A stretch of DNA of 13,984 bases from CAZERD01 sp964515405 (GCA_964515405.1 CAZERD010000042.1:1-13984); one strand, 5' to 3'. Counted from the stretch's first letter, positions 1 to 6,758 are shown. Notes: generated from the sequence alone by a model not told the origin. Made by a program: numbers and translations.

Positions 1-337
1 GATATAGTGCCCAGAAGAGGTTTATTATAATGATGGTGTGCCATATGTGTGCCGCCAGTGTTGAGTTTATTCTCAGCACTCCAAGGAGCACAAAGAAGAA
101 AAATAAACCAAACTCGCTGATCGCGTATTCCGTGGGTTTGCTTATTGCTACCAGGAGTTCGTCGTCCAAAGTAGTTTTCGTTTTTTTCGTTACTGAGAGC
201 GCTGTTTTTAGTATGACTTTGCTGAAGAAGCGTCTAAAGCTAAGGGAGATAATAAGCACAACAATACTTGTAGCTATGTTCCATATGTGTATGCCGTATA
301 TGATATTGTGCGTGAGTACCCTTTTTATTTCCAGCAC
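1..337 (-). CDS. MscS-family mechanosensitive ion channel, N-terminal part (runs off left edge)
   Basis: The minus strand is open from a stop near 372 down to base 1 and reads as a membrane protein. A short hydrophobic segment (SIVVLIISL) is followed by a basic linker with TKKTKTTLDDELL and then by SKPTEYAI. After that come a second hydrophobic stretch (GLFFFFVLLGVL) and the start of a third (WHTIIIINLFWALY). A basic linker ending in K-T-x-LDD-x-L between the first transmembrane helices is typical of MscS-family channels, which open under membrane tension and release solutes on osmotic downshift. About 112 residues are visible; the pore helix and cytoplasmic vestibule lie outside the window. 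The only plausible start in this frame is the GTG at 337. It has no SD and sits 8 nt behind a -10 box, so the transcript may be almost leaderless. The family call rests on the N-terminal pattern only; the exact start is uncertain. Confidence 0.62.
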   Translation of the reverse strand, partial: MLEIKRVLTHNIIYGIHIWNIATSIVVLIISLSFRRFFSKVILKTALSVTKKTKTTLDDELLVAISKPTEYAISEFGLFFFFVLLGVLRINSTLAAHIWHTIIIINLFWALY

Positions 338-345
338 GGTTATTA

Positions 346-374
346 ATTGTATATTTTGCTGTTGTTGTGGTCAA
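346..374 (-). promoter_or_regulatory. Promoter for the mscS-like gene
   Basis: Read on the minus strand, TTGACC (374-369) is separated by exactly 17 nt from TACAAT (351-346). Both boxes match the sigma-70 consensus at five of six positions. Transcription would be expected to begin about 7 nt downstream, essentially at the GTG start of the channel gene. Confidence 0.6.
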
Positions 375-412
375 TATATTGCTTGTGATATCTTGAATGA
401 GTTATGTGTTCC

Positions 413-440
413 TTGACTTATTGGTTATTTTTGGTAGAAA
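413..440 (+). promoter_or_regulatory. Probable promoter of the fixABCX operon
   Basis: TTGACT (413-418) and TAGAAA (435-440) are 16 nt apart on the plus strand, about 55 nt before the fixA start. The -35 box is good and the -10 is moderate. It lies back to back with the mscS promoter, giving a compact divergent control region between 338 and 493. Confidence 0.45.
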
Positions 441-456
441 TAGAAAGGTTTACGTG

Positions 457-486
457 CAGGGAAGACAATATTTTGTAGAAAGGAGG
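457..486 (+). promoter_or_regulatory. fixA leader element and ribosome binding site
   Basis: CAGG, then AATATTTT, then TAGAAA run directly into GGAGG (482-486), which ends 7 nt before the fixA GTG. Nearly the same arrangement precedes citrate synthase at 4003-4026. The AU-rich tract next to a full SD would suit strong translation, perhaps as a ribosomal protein S1 contact. Whether it also binds a regulator is unknown. Confidence 0.5.
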
Positions 487-493
487 CGCATTT

Positions 494-1321
494 GTGCACT
501 CGTTAGTATTTATCAAACAGGTACCGGATGCTGCCCAGGTTAGGGTTGACTATGAGACTGGTACTCTTATAAGGGAAGGAGTGCCGGCTATTATTAACCC
601 TTATGACAAGCATGCCATAGAGGCAGCTGTCCGGCTAAAGGATGAGTTCGGGGGTAAGGTTTCCGTGTTGTGTATGGGTCCACCCATGGCCGAGGATGCT
701 TTGAAGGAAGCTTTAGCTATGGGTGCAGATAATGCTTATCTTTTGAGTGATAGGGTGTTTGCGGGTTCTGATACGCTTGCCACGAGCTATGCTCTGTGGG
801 CTGGTGCTCAAAGGGTTATAGAAGAGCAAGGCGATGTGGACATATTCTTTGCGGGGAAGCAGGCTATAGATGGGGATACAGCACAGACTGGGCCTGGTAT
901 AGCGACGAGGTTCGATGTTCCGCTTATCACTTATGCTGTTGAGATCAAGAAGGTGGATATTGAGAAGAGGCTGATTCAGGTGGTTAGGCTTGTGGAGAGT
1001 GGTCAAGAGACGGTGGAGGCTCCTTTACCATGTTTTATTACGACGGAGGAAGAGATAAATACACTGAGATTTGCCCCATTGCCTTATCTTATAAGAGCTG
1101 CAAGGACACCTGTTAAACTTTTGAACTCGAAGAATACGGAGATTGATGCGTCTCAATGTGGATTGAAGAATTCTCCTACTAAGGTTAGGAAAGCTTTCAC
1201 TCCTCCAAAAAGGGAGAGGGGAGAGATAATAGAAGGGGATTCCTTGGATAGCATCGTTGGTACGCTCTATGAAAAGTTGACACCCATCCTTAAAGAGATG
1301 GGAAAAGTTCAAGTAGTGTGA
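494..1321 (+). CDS. fixA: FixA / EtfB, bifurcating electron transfer flavoprotein beta subunit
   Basis: This 275-residue protein is the beta subunit of an electron transfer flavoprotein. With FixB it takes a hydride from NADH and, through a bifurcating FAD, sends one electron to ferredoxin or flavodoxin and the other toward the quinone pool via FixC. Several stretches are visible that I associate with the bifurcating ETF group rather than plain beta-oxidation ETFs: TGTLIREGVPAIINPYDKHA (residues 23-42), MGPPMAEDALKEALAMGAD (61-79), DRVFAGSDTLATS (86-98) and GKQAIDGDTAQTGPG (121-135). The start is GTG with a full SD 7 nt upstream. The gene opens a four-gene operon, with fixB following after 9 nt. 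Length is normal for the family. The bifurcating role is known for the family and supported here by motifs and by the presence of all four fix genes. Confidence 0.93.
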   Translation: MHSLVFIKQVPDAAQVRVDYETGTLIREGVPAIINPYDKHAIEAAVRLKDEFGGKVSVLCMGPPMAEDALKEALAMGADNAYLLSDRVFAGSDTLATSYALWAGAQRVIEEQGDVDIFFAGKQAIDGDTAQTGPGIATRFDVPLITYAVEIKKVDIEKRLIQVVRLVESGQETVEAPLPCFITTEEEINTLRFAPLPYLIRAARTPVKLLNSKNTEIDASQCGLKNSPTKVRKAFTPPKRERGEIIEGDSLDSIVGTLYEKLTPILKEMGKVQVV

Positions 1322-1330
1322 GGTTGTAAA

Positions 1331-2344
1331 ATGATTAAGCAGGATATCAGTAAATATAAGCATATATGGGTTTTTATTGAGCATGAGTTTGGAAAGGTGG
1401 CGCGTGTTTCCTTTGAACTTCTATCCAAGGCGCGGGAATTGGCAGAGGATTTGGAGTGTGAGGTTCATGCATTTACGGTTGGAGATGAGGTTAAACAGTT
1501 TGCCGATGAGGTGTTTAGGTATGGAGCTACCAAGTACTTTATTATAGAAGACCCTATACTTAAGGAGTATGTTACCGAGCCGTATAGGGATGCCATCACC
1601 TATCTTATAGACAAATACAAGCCTGAGATAGTGCTCATTGGAGCTACTACCCTTGGGAGGGATCTTGCTGGGACCATAGCTACAACGCTAAAGACAGGGT
1701 TAACTGCGGATACTACAGGTCTTGATATAGATCCGAAGACGAAGAATCTACTTATGACCAGGCCCACGTTTGGGGGTAATCTTATGGCCACCATATTCTG
1801 CCCAGACAACAGACCTCAAATGTCTACCTCCAGACCGGGTGTATATAAGGCTGTTGAGTCACCTGTAAAGGGTGAAGTTGTACGCGAGATATTTGAATTT
1901 GATAAAACCAAGTACGTAAAGAAGATTATAGACAGGGTGATAGAAGAGGGCGAAAAGGTAAATTTGGGATTTTACGATATTATTGTATCCGGTGGGTTTG
2001 GGATGGGATCGAAGGAGAATTTCAGGTATGTGAGGGAACTTGCTGAGGTGTTGGGTGGTACCTGGGCTGCGAGTAGAAAGGCTGTGCAAGCTGGATGGGC
2101 GCCTCAGACAAGGCAAGTAGGTCAAACAGGGCAGACTGTTCATCCCAAGATATATATAGCCTGCGGCATATCTGGAGCTATTCAGCATCAGGCGGGCATG
2201 AAATCTTCTGAGGTGATTATTGCAGTGAACAAGGATCCAGAGGCTCCCATATTTGAAATAGCTACATACGGCATAGTTGGAGATGTGCTTGAAGTGCTTC
2301 CTAAAATGACTGAGATATTCAAAGAAAAACTAGGAAAGGCTTGA
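1331..2344 (+). CDS. fixB: FixB / EtfA, electron transfer flavoprotein alpha subunit
   Basis: This 337-residue alpha subunit pairs with FixA and carries the electron-transferring FAD in its mobile C-terminal domain. The N-terminal Rossmann-like half contains GATTLGRDLAGTIATTL (104-120) and TRPTFGGNLMATI (143-155). The C-terminal FAD domain shows GGFGMGS (221-227), SRKAVQAGW (248-256), VGQTGQTV (263-270), GISGAIQHQAGM (279-290) and NKDPEAPIF (300-308), ending with the GDVLEVLP loop. These match the ETF-alpha FAD signature closely. The start ATG has GAGG 7 nt upstream, and the gap to fixA (9 nt) and to fixC (13 nt) implies one transcript. One oddity is Gln253 in SRKAVQAGW, where many ETF-alpha proteins carry an acidic residue (SRxxVDAGW). 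Confidence 0.93.
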   Translation: MIKQDISKYKHIWVFIEHEFGKVARVSFELLSKARELAEDLECEVHAFTVGDEVKQFADEVFRYGATKYFIIEDPILKEYVTEPYRDAITYLIDKYKPEIVLIGATTLGRDLAGTIATTLKTGLTADTTGLDIDPKTKNLLMTRPTFGGNLMATIFCPDNRPQMSTSRPGVYKAVESPVKGEVVREIFEFDKTKYVKKIIDRVIEEGEKVNLGFYDIIVSGGFGMGSKENFRYVRELAEVLGGTWAASRKAVQAGWAPQTRQVGQTGQTVHPKIYIACGISGAIQHQAGMKSSEVIIAVNKDPEAPIFEIATYGIVGDVLEVLPKMTEIFKEKLGKA

Positions 2345-2357
2345 AAAGGAGAGCGAA

Positions 2358-3659
2358 ATGAGAAAAAAGGATTTTGATGTTATCATAGCAGGGGCAGGGC
2401 CTGCTGGTCTAGCTGCTGGTTATGTTCTGGCCAGGGCTGGGGTTGATGTTATAATCATAGAAAGGGGTAAATTCCCTGGTGCTAAGAACGTAATGGGTGG
2501 GATATTCTATAGGAAGCCAATGGATGATCTCATGCCCGATTTCTATAAAGAGGCTCCTTTAGAGAGACATATAATAGAACAGAGAATGTGGTTAATGGAC
2601 GATAGGTCTCATTTCAATTTTGGCATAAGGAGCCAAGATTTTAATGGGGAACCCTACAACTGTTTTAGTGTTTTTAGGGCCCATTTTGACAAGTGGTTCG
2701 CAGGTAAAGTTTCAGAGGCTGGAGCATTGATAATAAATGAGACTGTGGTTACTGAGCCCATAGTGGAAAATGGAAAGGTGGTCGGAGTTAGAACGGATAG
2801 GCCCCAGGGGGATCTGTATGCTGATGTTGTTATAGCTGCTGATGGAGTTAATTCCTTTCTTGCCAGGTCTCTCGGGTTGAGAAAGAAGATTACCCCCAAT
2901 AAGGTTGCTATAGCCACAAAGGAAATAATAGGGCTATCGGAGGAAAAGATAAACGACAGATTTGGGGTGAGCAATGATTCTGAGGGAGTGACGATAGAGA
3001 TAACAGGCCCATTCCTTGAGGGAATGGAAGGCATGGCATGGATATATACCAATAAGAATTCTATTTCCATAGGGGTAGGTGTAATCATAAAGGATATGAT
3101 AGAGCACCATATGAATCCTAATGATCTTTTGGAAAGGCTCAAGGGCCACCCTTCTGTGGCACCGTTGATAGAGGGTGGGGATACGAAGGAATATCTTGCT
3201 CACATGATCCCAGAAGGTGGATATTATTCGATGCCAAAACTCTACACAGATGGGTTTATGGTGACGGGTGATGCGGCCATGCTTGTTGATAGTATTCATA
3301 GAGAGGGTTCGAATCTTGCTGTTGAGAGCGGAAAGCTTGCAGCTAAGACATATCTTGAAGCTAGGGAAGCAGGGGATTTTTCGTCCATGATGCTTTCTCG
3401 GTACCAGAAAAAGCTTGAGAATAGCTACGTGTTGAAAGATCTTAGATTTTATAGGAATGTTCCGGAGCTCCTGGAGAACAAAAGACATTTTTTGACTAGC
3501 TATCCTCAGCTTATCATAGACACTATGGTGGATTTGTATAGCGTTGATGGGACACCCAAACCTGAGAAGCTTGGCAAAATTAAGAACGAGGTCAAGAGCA
3601 GGTTTGGTTACGTTAGTGTTGCTAAGGATGTGTACACTATTTGGAGGAAATTGAAATGA
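2358..3659 (+). CDS. fixC: FixC, ETF-quinone oxidoreductase-like flavoprotein
   Basis: FixC (433 residues) is the FAD protein that accepts the high-potential electron from FixAB and passes it toward membrane quinone together with FixX. It begins with a dinucleotide-binding fold, DVIIAGAGPAGLAAGY (7-22), followed at the end of the second strand by an acidic residue in IIIERG that would hold the FAD ribose. A second FAD motif, VTGDAAMLVD, lies near residue 300, as in the ETF-QO/geranylgeranyl-reductase family. It has no transmembrane helix, consistent with peripheral membrane association. It is preceded by AAAGGAG with good spacing. Its TGA overlaps the fixX ATG (ATGA), so the last two genes are translationally coupled. 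Confidence 0.92.
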   Translation: MRKKDFDVIIAGAGPAGLAAGYVLARAGVDVIIIERGKFPGAKNVMGGIFYRKPMDDLMPDFYKEAPLERHIIEQRMWLMDDRSHFNFGIRSQDFNGEPYNCFSVFRAHFDKWFAGKVSEAGALIINETVVTEPIVENGKVVGVRTDRPQGDLYADVVIAADGVNSFLARSLGLRKKITPNKVAIATKEIIGLSEEKINDRFGVSNDSEGVTIEITGPFLEGMEGMAWIYTNKNSISIGVGVIIKDMIEHHMNPNDLLERLKGHPSVAPLIEGGDTKEYLAHMIPEGGYYSMPKLYTDGFMVTGDAAMLVDSIHREGSNLAVESGKLAAKTYLEAREAGDFSSMMLSRYQKKLENSYVLKDLRFYRNVPELLENKRHFLTSYPQLIIDTMVDLYSVDGTPKPEKLGKIKNEVKSRFGYVSVAKDVYTIWRKLK

Positions 3660-3931
3660 GAATAGAGGATAAACTTTATTTGATAGGGTATAATGTTGAT
3701 CATGAGTATAGTCATTTGGGCATAAGCGACCCGGATATGTGTAGAATATGCGAGAAGAGGCAGTGCACCTACGTTTGTCCGGCAAGTGTGTATTCTTGGG
3801 ACGAGAAGGAGGAAAAGATAAGTATTAATTATGATGCCTGTGTTGAGTGTGGGACCTGTAGGATTGCCTGTGACTATATCACATGGAAGTATCCACGTGG
3901 TGGGTTTGGGGTAGCTTATAAATTCGGTTAG
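3656..3931 (+). CDS. fixX: FixX, ferredoxin-like iron-sulfur subunit
   Basis: This 91-residue ferredoxin-like protein is the iron-sulfur partner of FixC and relays electrons between the FAD of FixC and quinone. Cysteines occur in two groups: C29-x2-C32-x4-C37-x3-C41-P and C62-x2-C65-x2-C68-x3-C72. The second is the classic FixX stretch CVECGTCR, and the protein ends with the family-typical WKYPRGGFGVAYKFG. Eight cysteines are enough for two [4Fe-4S] clusters. I start it at the ATG at 3656, which has GGAGG 8 nt upstream (3643-3647) and overlaps the fixC stop. A TTG at 3641 lies before that SD and is unlikely. It closes the fix operon; no terminator hairpin is evident after it. Confidence 0.92.
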   Translation: MRIEDKLYLIGYNVDHEYSHLGISDPDMCRICEKRQCTYVCPASVYSWDEKEEKISINYDACVECGTCRIACDYITWKYPRGGFGVAYKFG

Positions 3932-3934
3932 TGC

Positions 3935-3962
3935 TTGATTTTTACTAAAAATAGTTTAAAAT
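3935..3962 (+). promoter_or_regulatory. Promoter for citrate synthase
   Basis: TTGATT (3935-3940) and TAAAAT (3957-3962) are 16 nt apart. The -10 matches the sigma-70 consensus at five of six positions and the -35 at four. Transcription starting near 3969 would give a leader of about 60 nt before the ATG at 4032. Readthrough from the fix operon is also possible, because no terminator separates them. Confidence 0.5.
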
Positions 3963-4002
3963 ACTTAGCAGTATAGGGGAATCAATCGTGGACTACGGCG
4001 GG

Positions 4003-4026
4003 CAGGTAATATTTTTTAGAAGGAGG
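4003..4026 (+). promoter_or_regulatory. Citrate synthase leader element and ribosome binding site
   Basis: CAGG, AATATTTT and TAGAA lead into AGGAGG (4021-4026), 5 nt before the ATG. This repeats the arrangement upstream of fixA (457-486), with a shorter gap between CAGG and the AU tract. Confidence 0.5.
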
Positions 4027-4031
4027 TTTTT

Positions 4032-5336
4032 ATGAGGCTAAAGGAGAAGTTGTTTGAAAAGATTAAAGCCCACAGGCCGAGGATCACAAGGCTCTATAAG
4101 GAGTTCAGTGATAGGGTGATTGATGAGGTAACTGTTTACAAAATCATTGCTGGTATGAGAGGACTTAAGTGCCTTATTACGGATATCTCCTATCTTGACC
4201 CTGAAGAGGGTATAAGGTTCAGGGGTTATACCATTCCAGAAGTACTTGAGAAGCTTCCTAAGCCTGAGGGCAAAGAAATGCCATACGTTGAGGGGCATTT
4301 CTATTTGTTACTGACTGGCGATATCCCTACTGAGGAAGATGTTGCCGAAGTTATTGAAGAGTTTAAGAAAAGAAGAACCCTGCCGGCCTATGTCAAAGAC
4401 GTTATAAGATCCATGCCAAGGGATACACACCCGATGACCATGTTTGCCGCTGGTATCCTTGCAATGCAGAGGGATTCCAAATTTGCTGAGTGGTACAACT
4501 CTGGGAAGTTCAACAAGATGGATGCATGGGATTATATGTTTGAGGATGCCATGGATTTGGTGGCAAAGCTCCCGGTGCTGGGTGCGTACATATACAGAAT
4601 GAAGTATAAGGGCGATGTTCATATAGCTGCTGATCCTAACCTTGATTTCGGGGGTAACTTTGCCCATATGATGGGTATTCCTGAGCCTTATGATGAAGTG
4701 GCCAGAATGTACTTTATACTGCACTCTGACCATGAAAGCGGTAATGTCTCTGCTCATGCTACCCATCTTGTTGCTTCGGCGCTTTCTGATATTTATTACT
4801 CTTATGCTGCGGGTATGTGTGGTTTAGCTGGTCCTCTTCATGGGCTTGCCAATCAGGAGACGCTTAAATGGATACAGGGTGTGATGGAGAAGATGGGTGG
4901 TAAGATCCCAAGCAAAGAGGAAATGGAAAATTTCGTATGGGATACTTTGAACTCTGGGCAGGTTATTCCAGGGTACGGCCACGCGGTGTTGAGAAAGACA
5001 GATCCGAGGTATATGACTCAGAGGGAATTTGCTTTGAAGCACTTACCTGATGATCCGATCTTCAAGTTTGTTGACCTTCTATATCAGGTGGTACCACCGA
5101 TACTCAAGCAACTTGGCAAGGTTAAAGACCCATGGCCGAACGTTGATGCTCACTCTGGATGTATACAGTGGCACTATGGTGTTCAAGAATACGACTTCTA
5201 CACAGTGCTGTTCGGTATTGGAAGATCCCTCGGTGTTACAGCCAATATAGTTTGGGATAGGGGCCTTGGATATCAGATAGAAAGACCGAAGTCCATAACA
5301 ACGGATATGCTGGAAGAGCTTGCAGGTGCAAAATAA
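4032..5336 (+). CDS. gltA: Citrate synthase, eukaryote-like si-type
   Basis: This 434-residue enzyme condenses oxaloacetate and acetyl-CoA to citrate; in some anaerobes the same class runs backward to cleave citrate in a reversed oxidative TCA cycle. The catalytic residues are in place: His270 in GPLHGLANQE, His317 in PGYGHAVLRKTDPRY and Asp372 in NVDAHSG, equivalent to His274, His320 and Asp375 of pig heart enzyme. LDPEEGIRFRGYTIPE (55-70) and HSDHESGNVSAHATHLV (231-247) place it with the mitochondrial-like group also known from Geobacter rather than with the hexameric NADH-inhibited GltA. The SD is AGGAGG. The gene has its own promoter and a double hairpin terminator, so it can be expressed as a single gene, but it follows fixX by only 100 nt. 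Direction of flux cannot be read from the sequence. Confidence 0.96.
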   Translation: MRLKEKLFEKIKAHRPRITRLYKEFSDRVIDEVTVYKIIAGMRGLKCLITDISYLDPEEGIRFRGYTIPEVLEKLPKPEGKEMPYVEGHFYLLLTGDIPTEEDVAEVIEEFKKRRTLPAYVKDVIRSMPRDTHPMTMFAAGILAMQRDSKFAEWYNSGKFNKMDAWDYMFEDAMDLVAKLPVLGAYIYRMKYKGDVHIAADPNLDFGGNFAHMMGIPEPYDEVARMYFILHSDHESGNVSAHATHLVASALSDIYYSYAAGMCGLAGPLHGLANQETLKWIQGVMEKMGGKIPSKEEMENFVWDTLNSGQVIPGYGHAVLRKTDPRYMTQREFALKHLPDDPIFKFVDLLYQVVPPILKQLGKVKDPWPNVDAHSGCIQWHYGVQEYDFYTVLFGIGRSLGVTANIVWDRGLGYQIERPKSITTDMLEELAGAK

Positions 5337-5360
5337 CCTCTGCTGATTAGGGGGGTTTTT
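5335..5360 (+). terminator. First hairpin of a tandem terminator
   Basis: AACCTC (5335-5340, beginning inside the citrate synthase TAA) can pair with GGGGTT (5352-5357), with one G-U pair, and is followed by a short T run (5356-5360). It is weaker than the hairpin just downstream and could be an auxiliary pause or terminator. Confidence 0.45.
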
Positions 5361-5363
5361 CTT

Positions 5364-5390
5364 GGCCGGCCTTTGGGCCGGCTTTTTTAT
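5364..5390 (+). terminator. Strong rho-independent terminator after citrate synthase
   Basis: GCCGGCC (5365-5371) and GGCCGGC (5376-5382) form a perfect 7-bp all-GC stem with a TTTG loop, followed by six T (5383-5388) and then ATTTT. It is clearly oriented to end plus-strand transcripts. Confidence 0.92.
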
Positions 5391-5391
5391 T

Positions 5392-5420
5392 TTCACATTT
5401 TGATAATATTTATTTAACAT
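5392..5420 (+). promoter_or_regulatory. Possible promoter for the TauE/SafE-def-fmt-lnt operon
   Basis: TTCACA (5392-5397) and TAACAT (5415-5420) have 17-nt spacing and lie immediately after the terminator, where a new promoter is needed. The -35 matches five of six and the -10 only four of six positions. The AT-rich stretch makes chance matches likely. Confidence 0.35.
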
Positions 5421-5454
5421 ATGTGTCGTATTGTTAAAGCGAGGATGGTGAGAA

Positions 5455-6198
5455 ATGCAGTGTAGGGAGCTTTCTATTATTTTTCTGTCCGGTGTTGTGG
5501 CTGGGTTTATAAATGCGATGGCTGCTGGTGGTTCTTTTTTGAATCTTGCTATTCTTATGCTCTTTGGACTGCCTGCTGGTGTGGCGAATGGAACAAACAG
5601 GATAGGGGTGCTTCTTCAGAACATAAGTGCAGTATGGAAGTTCAATGAACTGAAGCTTTTAAAGATAAAATATGCCTTGCTTGTTGCTATTCCTGCTGTT
5701 ATTGGTTCTTTGGTTGGGAGCTATTTATCTCTCAGTATTCCAGATCATACTTTTAAAAAGATTATAGCTGTACTTATGGTAGTTGTGAGTTTCATAAGTG
5801 TGTACAGCCCAAAGTCTATAGTAAAGGATAAGCATTTTTCCTCGAATCAATGGGTTGGAATAATGTTCGTGTTTTTCATAATAGGCATTTATGGGGGGTT
5901 TATTCAGGCCGGCGTAGGATTCTTTATAATTTCGGCGTCCTTATGGAGTGGGTTTGATATAATAGAGGCAAATGGTATAAAGGTTTTTGTTATTCTGATA
6001 TATACATTATTTGTTCTTCCTGTGTTTATTATTCACCATGAGGTGGAGTTCTTGGTTGGGTTTGTTCTGGGTTTGGGCAGTGTTATAGGTGTTCAGCTTG
6101 GTATAAGATTTGAGGTCAGGAGAGGTAAGAAGTTTGTAAGGTTTTTTGTTTTGGCTATGCTTGTGATTTTTGCTTTAAAGCTCATATTCTTTGGATAA
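5455..6198 (+). CDS. TauE/SafE (YfcA-like) family membrane permease
   Basis: This 247-residue protein is hydrophobic throughout, with about seven to eight predicted membrane segments. It has the two-repeat layout of the TauE/SafE family (formerly DUF81), whose studied members export sulfite or sulfonates or take up sulfoacetate-type anions. The N-terminal signature GFINAMAAGGSFLNLAIL (residues 17-34) with the following LPAGVANGTNR, and the second-half echo YGGFIQAGVGFFIISAS, are family hallmarks. The start at 5455 has GAGG 10 nt upstream and a closer GGTGAG. The gene is the first after the terminator and probably heads an operon with def, fmt and lnt (47-nt gap to def). Its neighbours do not reveal the substrate; an organic or sulfur-containing anion is a guess from the family. 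Confidence 0.82.
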   Translation: MQCRELSIIFLSGVVAGFINAMAAGGSFLNLAILMLFGLPAGVANGTNRIGVLLQNISAVWKFNELKLLKIKYALLVAIPAVIGSLVGSYLSLSIPDHTFKKIIAVLMVVVSFISVYSPKSIVKDKHFSSNQWVGIMFVFFIIGIYGGFIQAGVGFFIISASLWSGFDIIEANGIKVFVILIYTLFVLPVFIIHHEVEFLVGFVLGLGSVIGVQLGIRFEVRRGKKFVRFFVLAMLVIFALKLIFFG

Positions 6199-6245
6199 TT
6201 CTTGGAAAAGAGTGGAGTTGGGTGTATATTTAGGAGGGGTCGAAT

Positions 6246-6755
6246 ATGTTTAGCGATGAGTTGAGGATAAGGGTTTATCCCGATGAGGTGTTGAGGAAGA
6301 AAGGGGTAAGTGTTGAGAAGATAGATGATCAGTTAGTGAGTTTTATAGAAGAGATGAAGAGAATTATGCGCGCCCATAACGGTATAGGGCTTGCTGCTAG
6401 ACAGGTGGGTTTGCCTTACAATTTTTTCATAGTGGATCTTAGGCCTAATAATAGGAGTGAGATAGTAGAAATGATAAATCCGGTTATTCTAAAAAGTGAA
6501 GGAGTATTTGAAGAGCATGAAGAGGGGTGTTTGAGCGTTCCGGGTTACTATGATGTGGTAAAGGATAGGAGGAAGGGAATAAGAGTGAGGTACCTTGATG
6601 TGAATGGTGAGGAAAGGATAATGGATACGGATGAGTTTCTATCGGTGGTTATTCAGCATGAGTTGGATCATCTTAATGGAATTTTATTTATAGACCATCT
6701 TAGTCTCCTTAAGAGAGAGTGGTTCAAAAGGAAGTGGAGAAAACTTGAGAGGTAG
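6246..6755 (+). CDS. def: Peptide deformylase
   Basis: Peptide deformylase (169 residues) removes the N-formyl group from nascent proteins using a metal bound by one Cys and two His residues. The three family motifs are present: GIGLAARQVG (46-55), EGCLS with metal ligand Cys95, and QHELDHLNG (137-145) with His138, catalytic Glu139 and His142. The first motif is normally GxGLAAPQVG; here the proline is replaced by arginine (Arg52). The metal site is intact, so activity is expected. The SD GGAGGGG is well placed before the ATG. fmt follows after only 3 nt, the usual def-fmt pairing in which one enzyme undoes what the other adds. Confidence 0.95.
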   Translation: MFSDELRIRVYPDEVLRKKGVSVEKIDDQLVSFIEEMKRIMRAHNGIGLAARQVGLPYNFFIVDLRPNNRSEIVEMINPVILKSEGVFEEHEEGCLSVPGYYDVVKDRRKGIRVRYLDVNGEERIMDTDEFLSVVIQHELDHLNGILFIDHLSLLKREWFKRKWRKLER

Positions 6756-6758
6756 AAT

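Noticed and set aside
30..416. Plus-strand ORF of 128 codons at the left edge
   Set aside because: Its product is low-complexity and cysteine-rich with no recognisable pattern and no SD, while the opposite strand encodes a coherent MscS-like membrane protein with a promoter. It is a shadow.
2934..3785. 283-codon minus-strand ORF opposite fixC/fixX
   Set aside because: It is long, but it lies wholly opposite strongly recognised fixC and fixX, and the translation shows no domain-like features. It is an antisense by-product of codon bias.
41..5427. Three copies of CATATGTGT (near 42, 281 and 5419)
   Set aside because: Two copies encode His-Ile-Trp in the channel gene and the third is in an AT-rich gap. 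No symmetry or consistent position relative to promoters suggests function.
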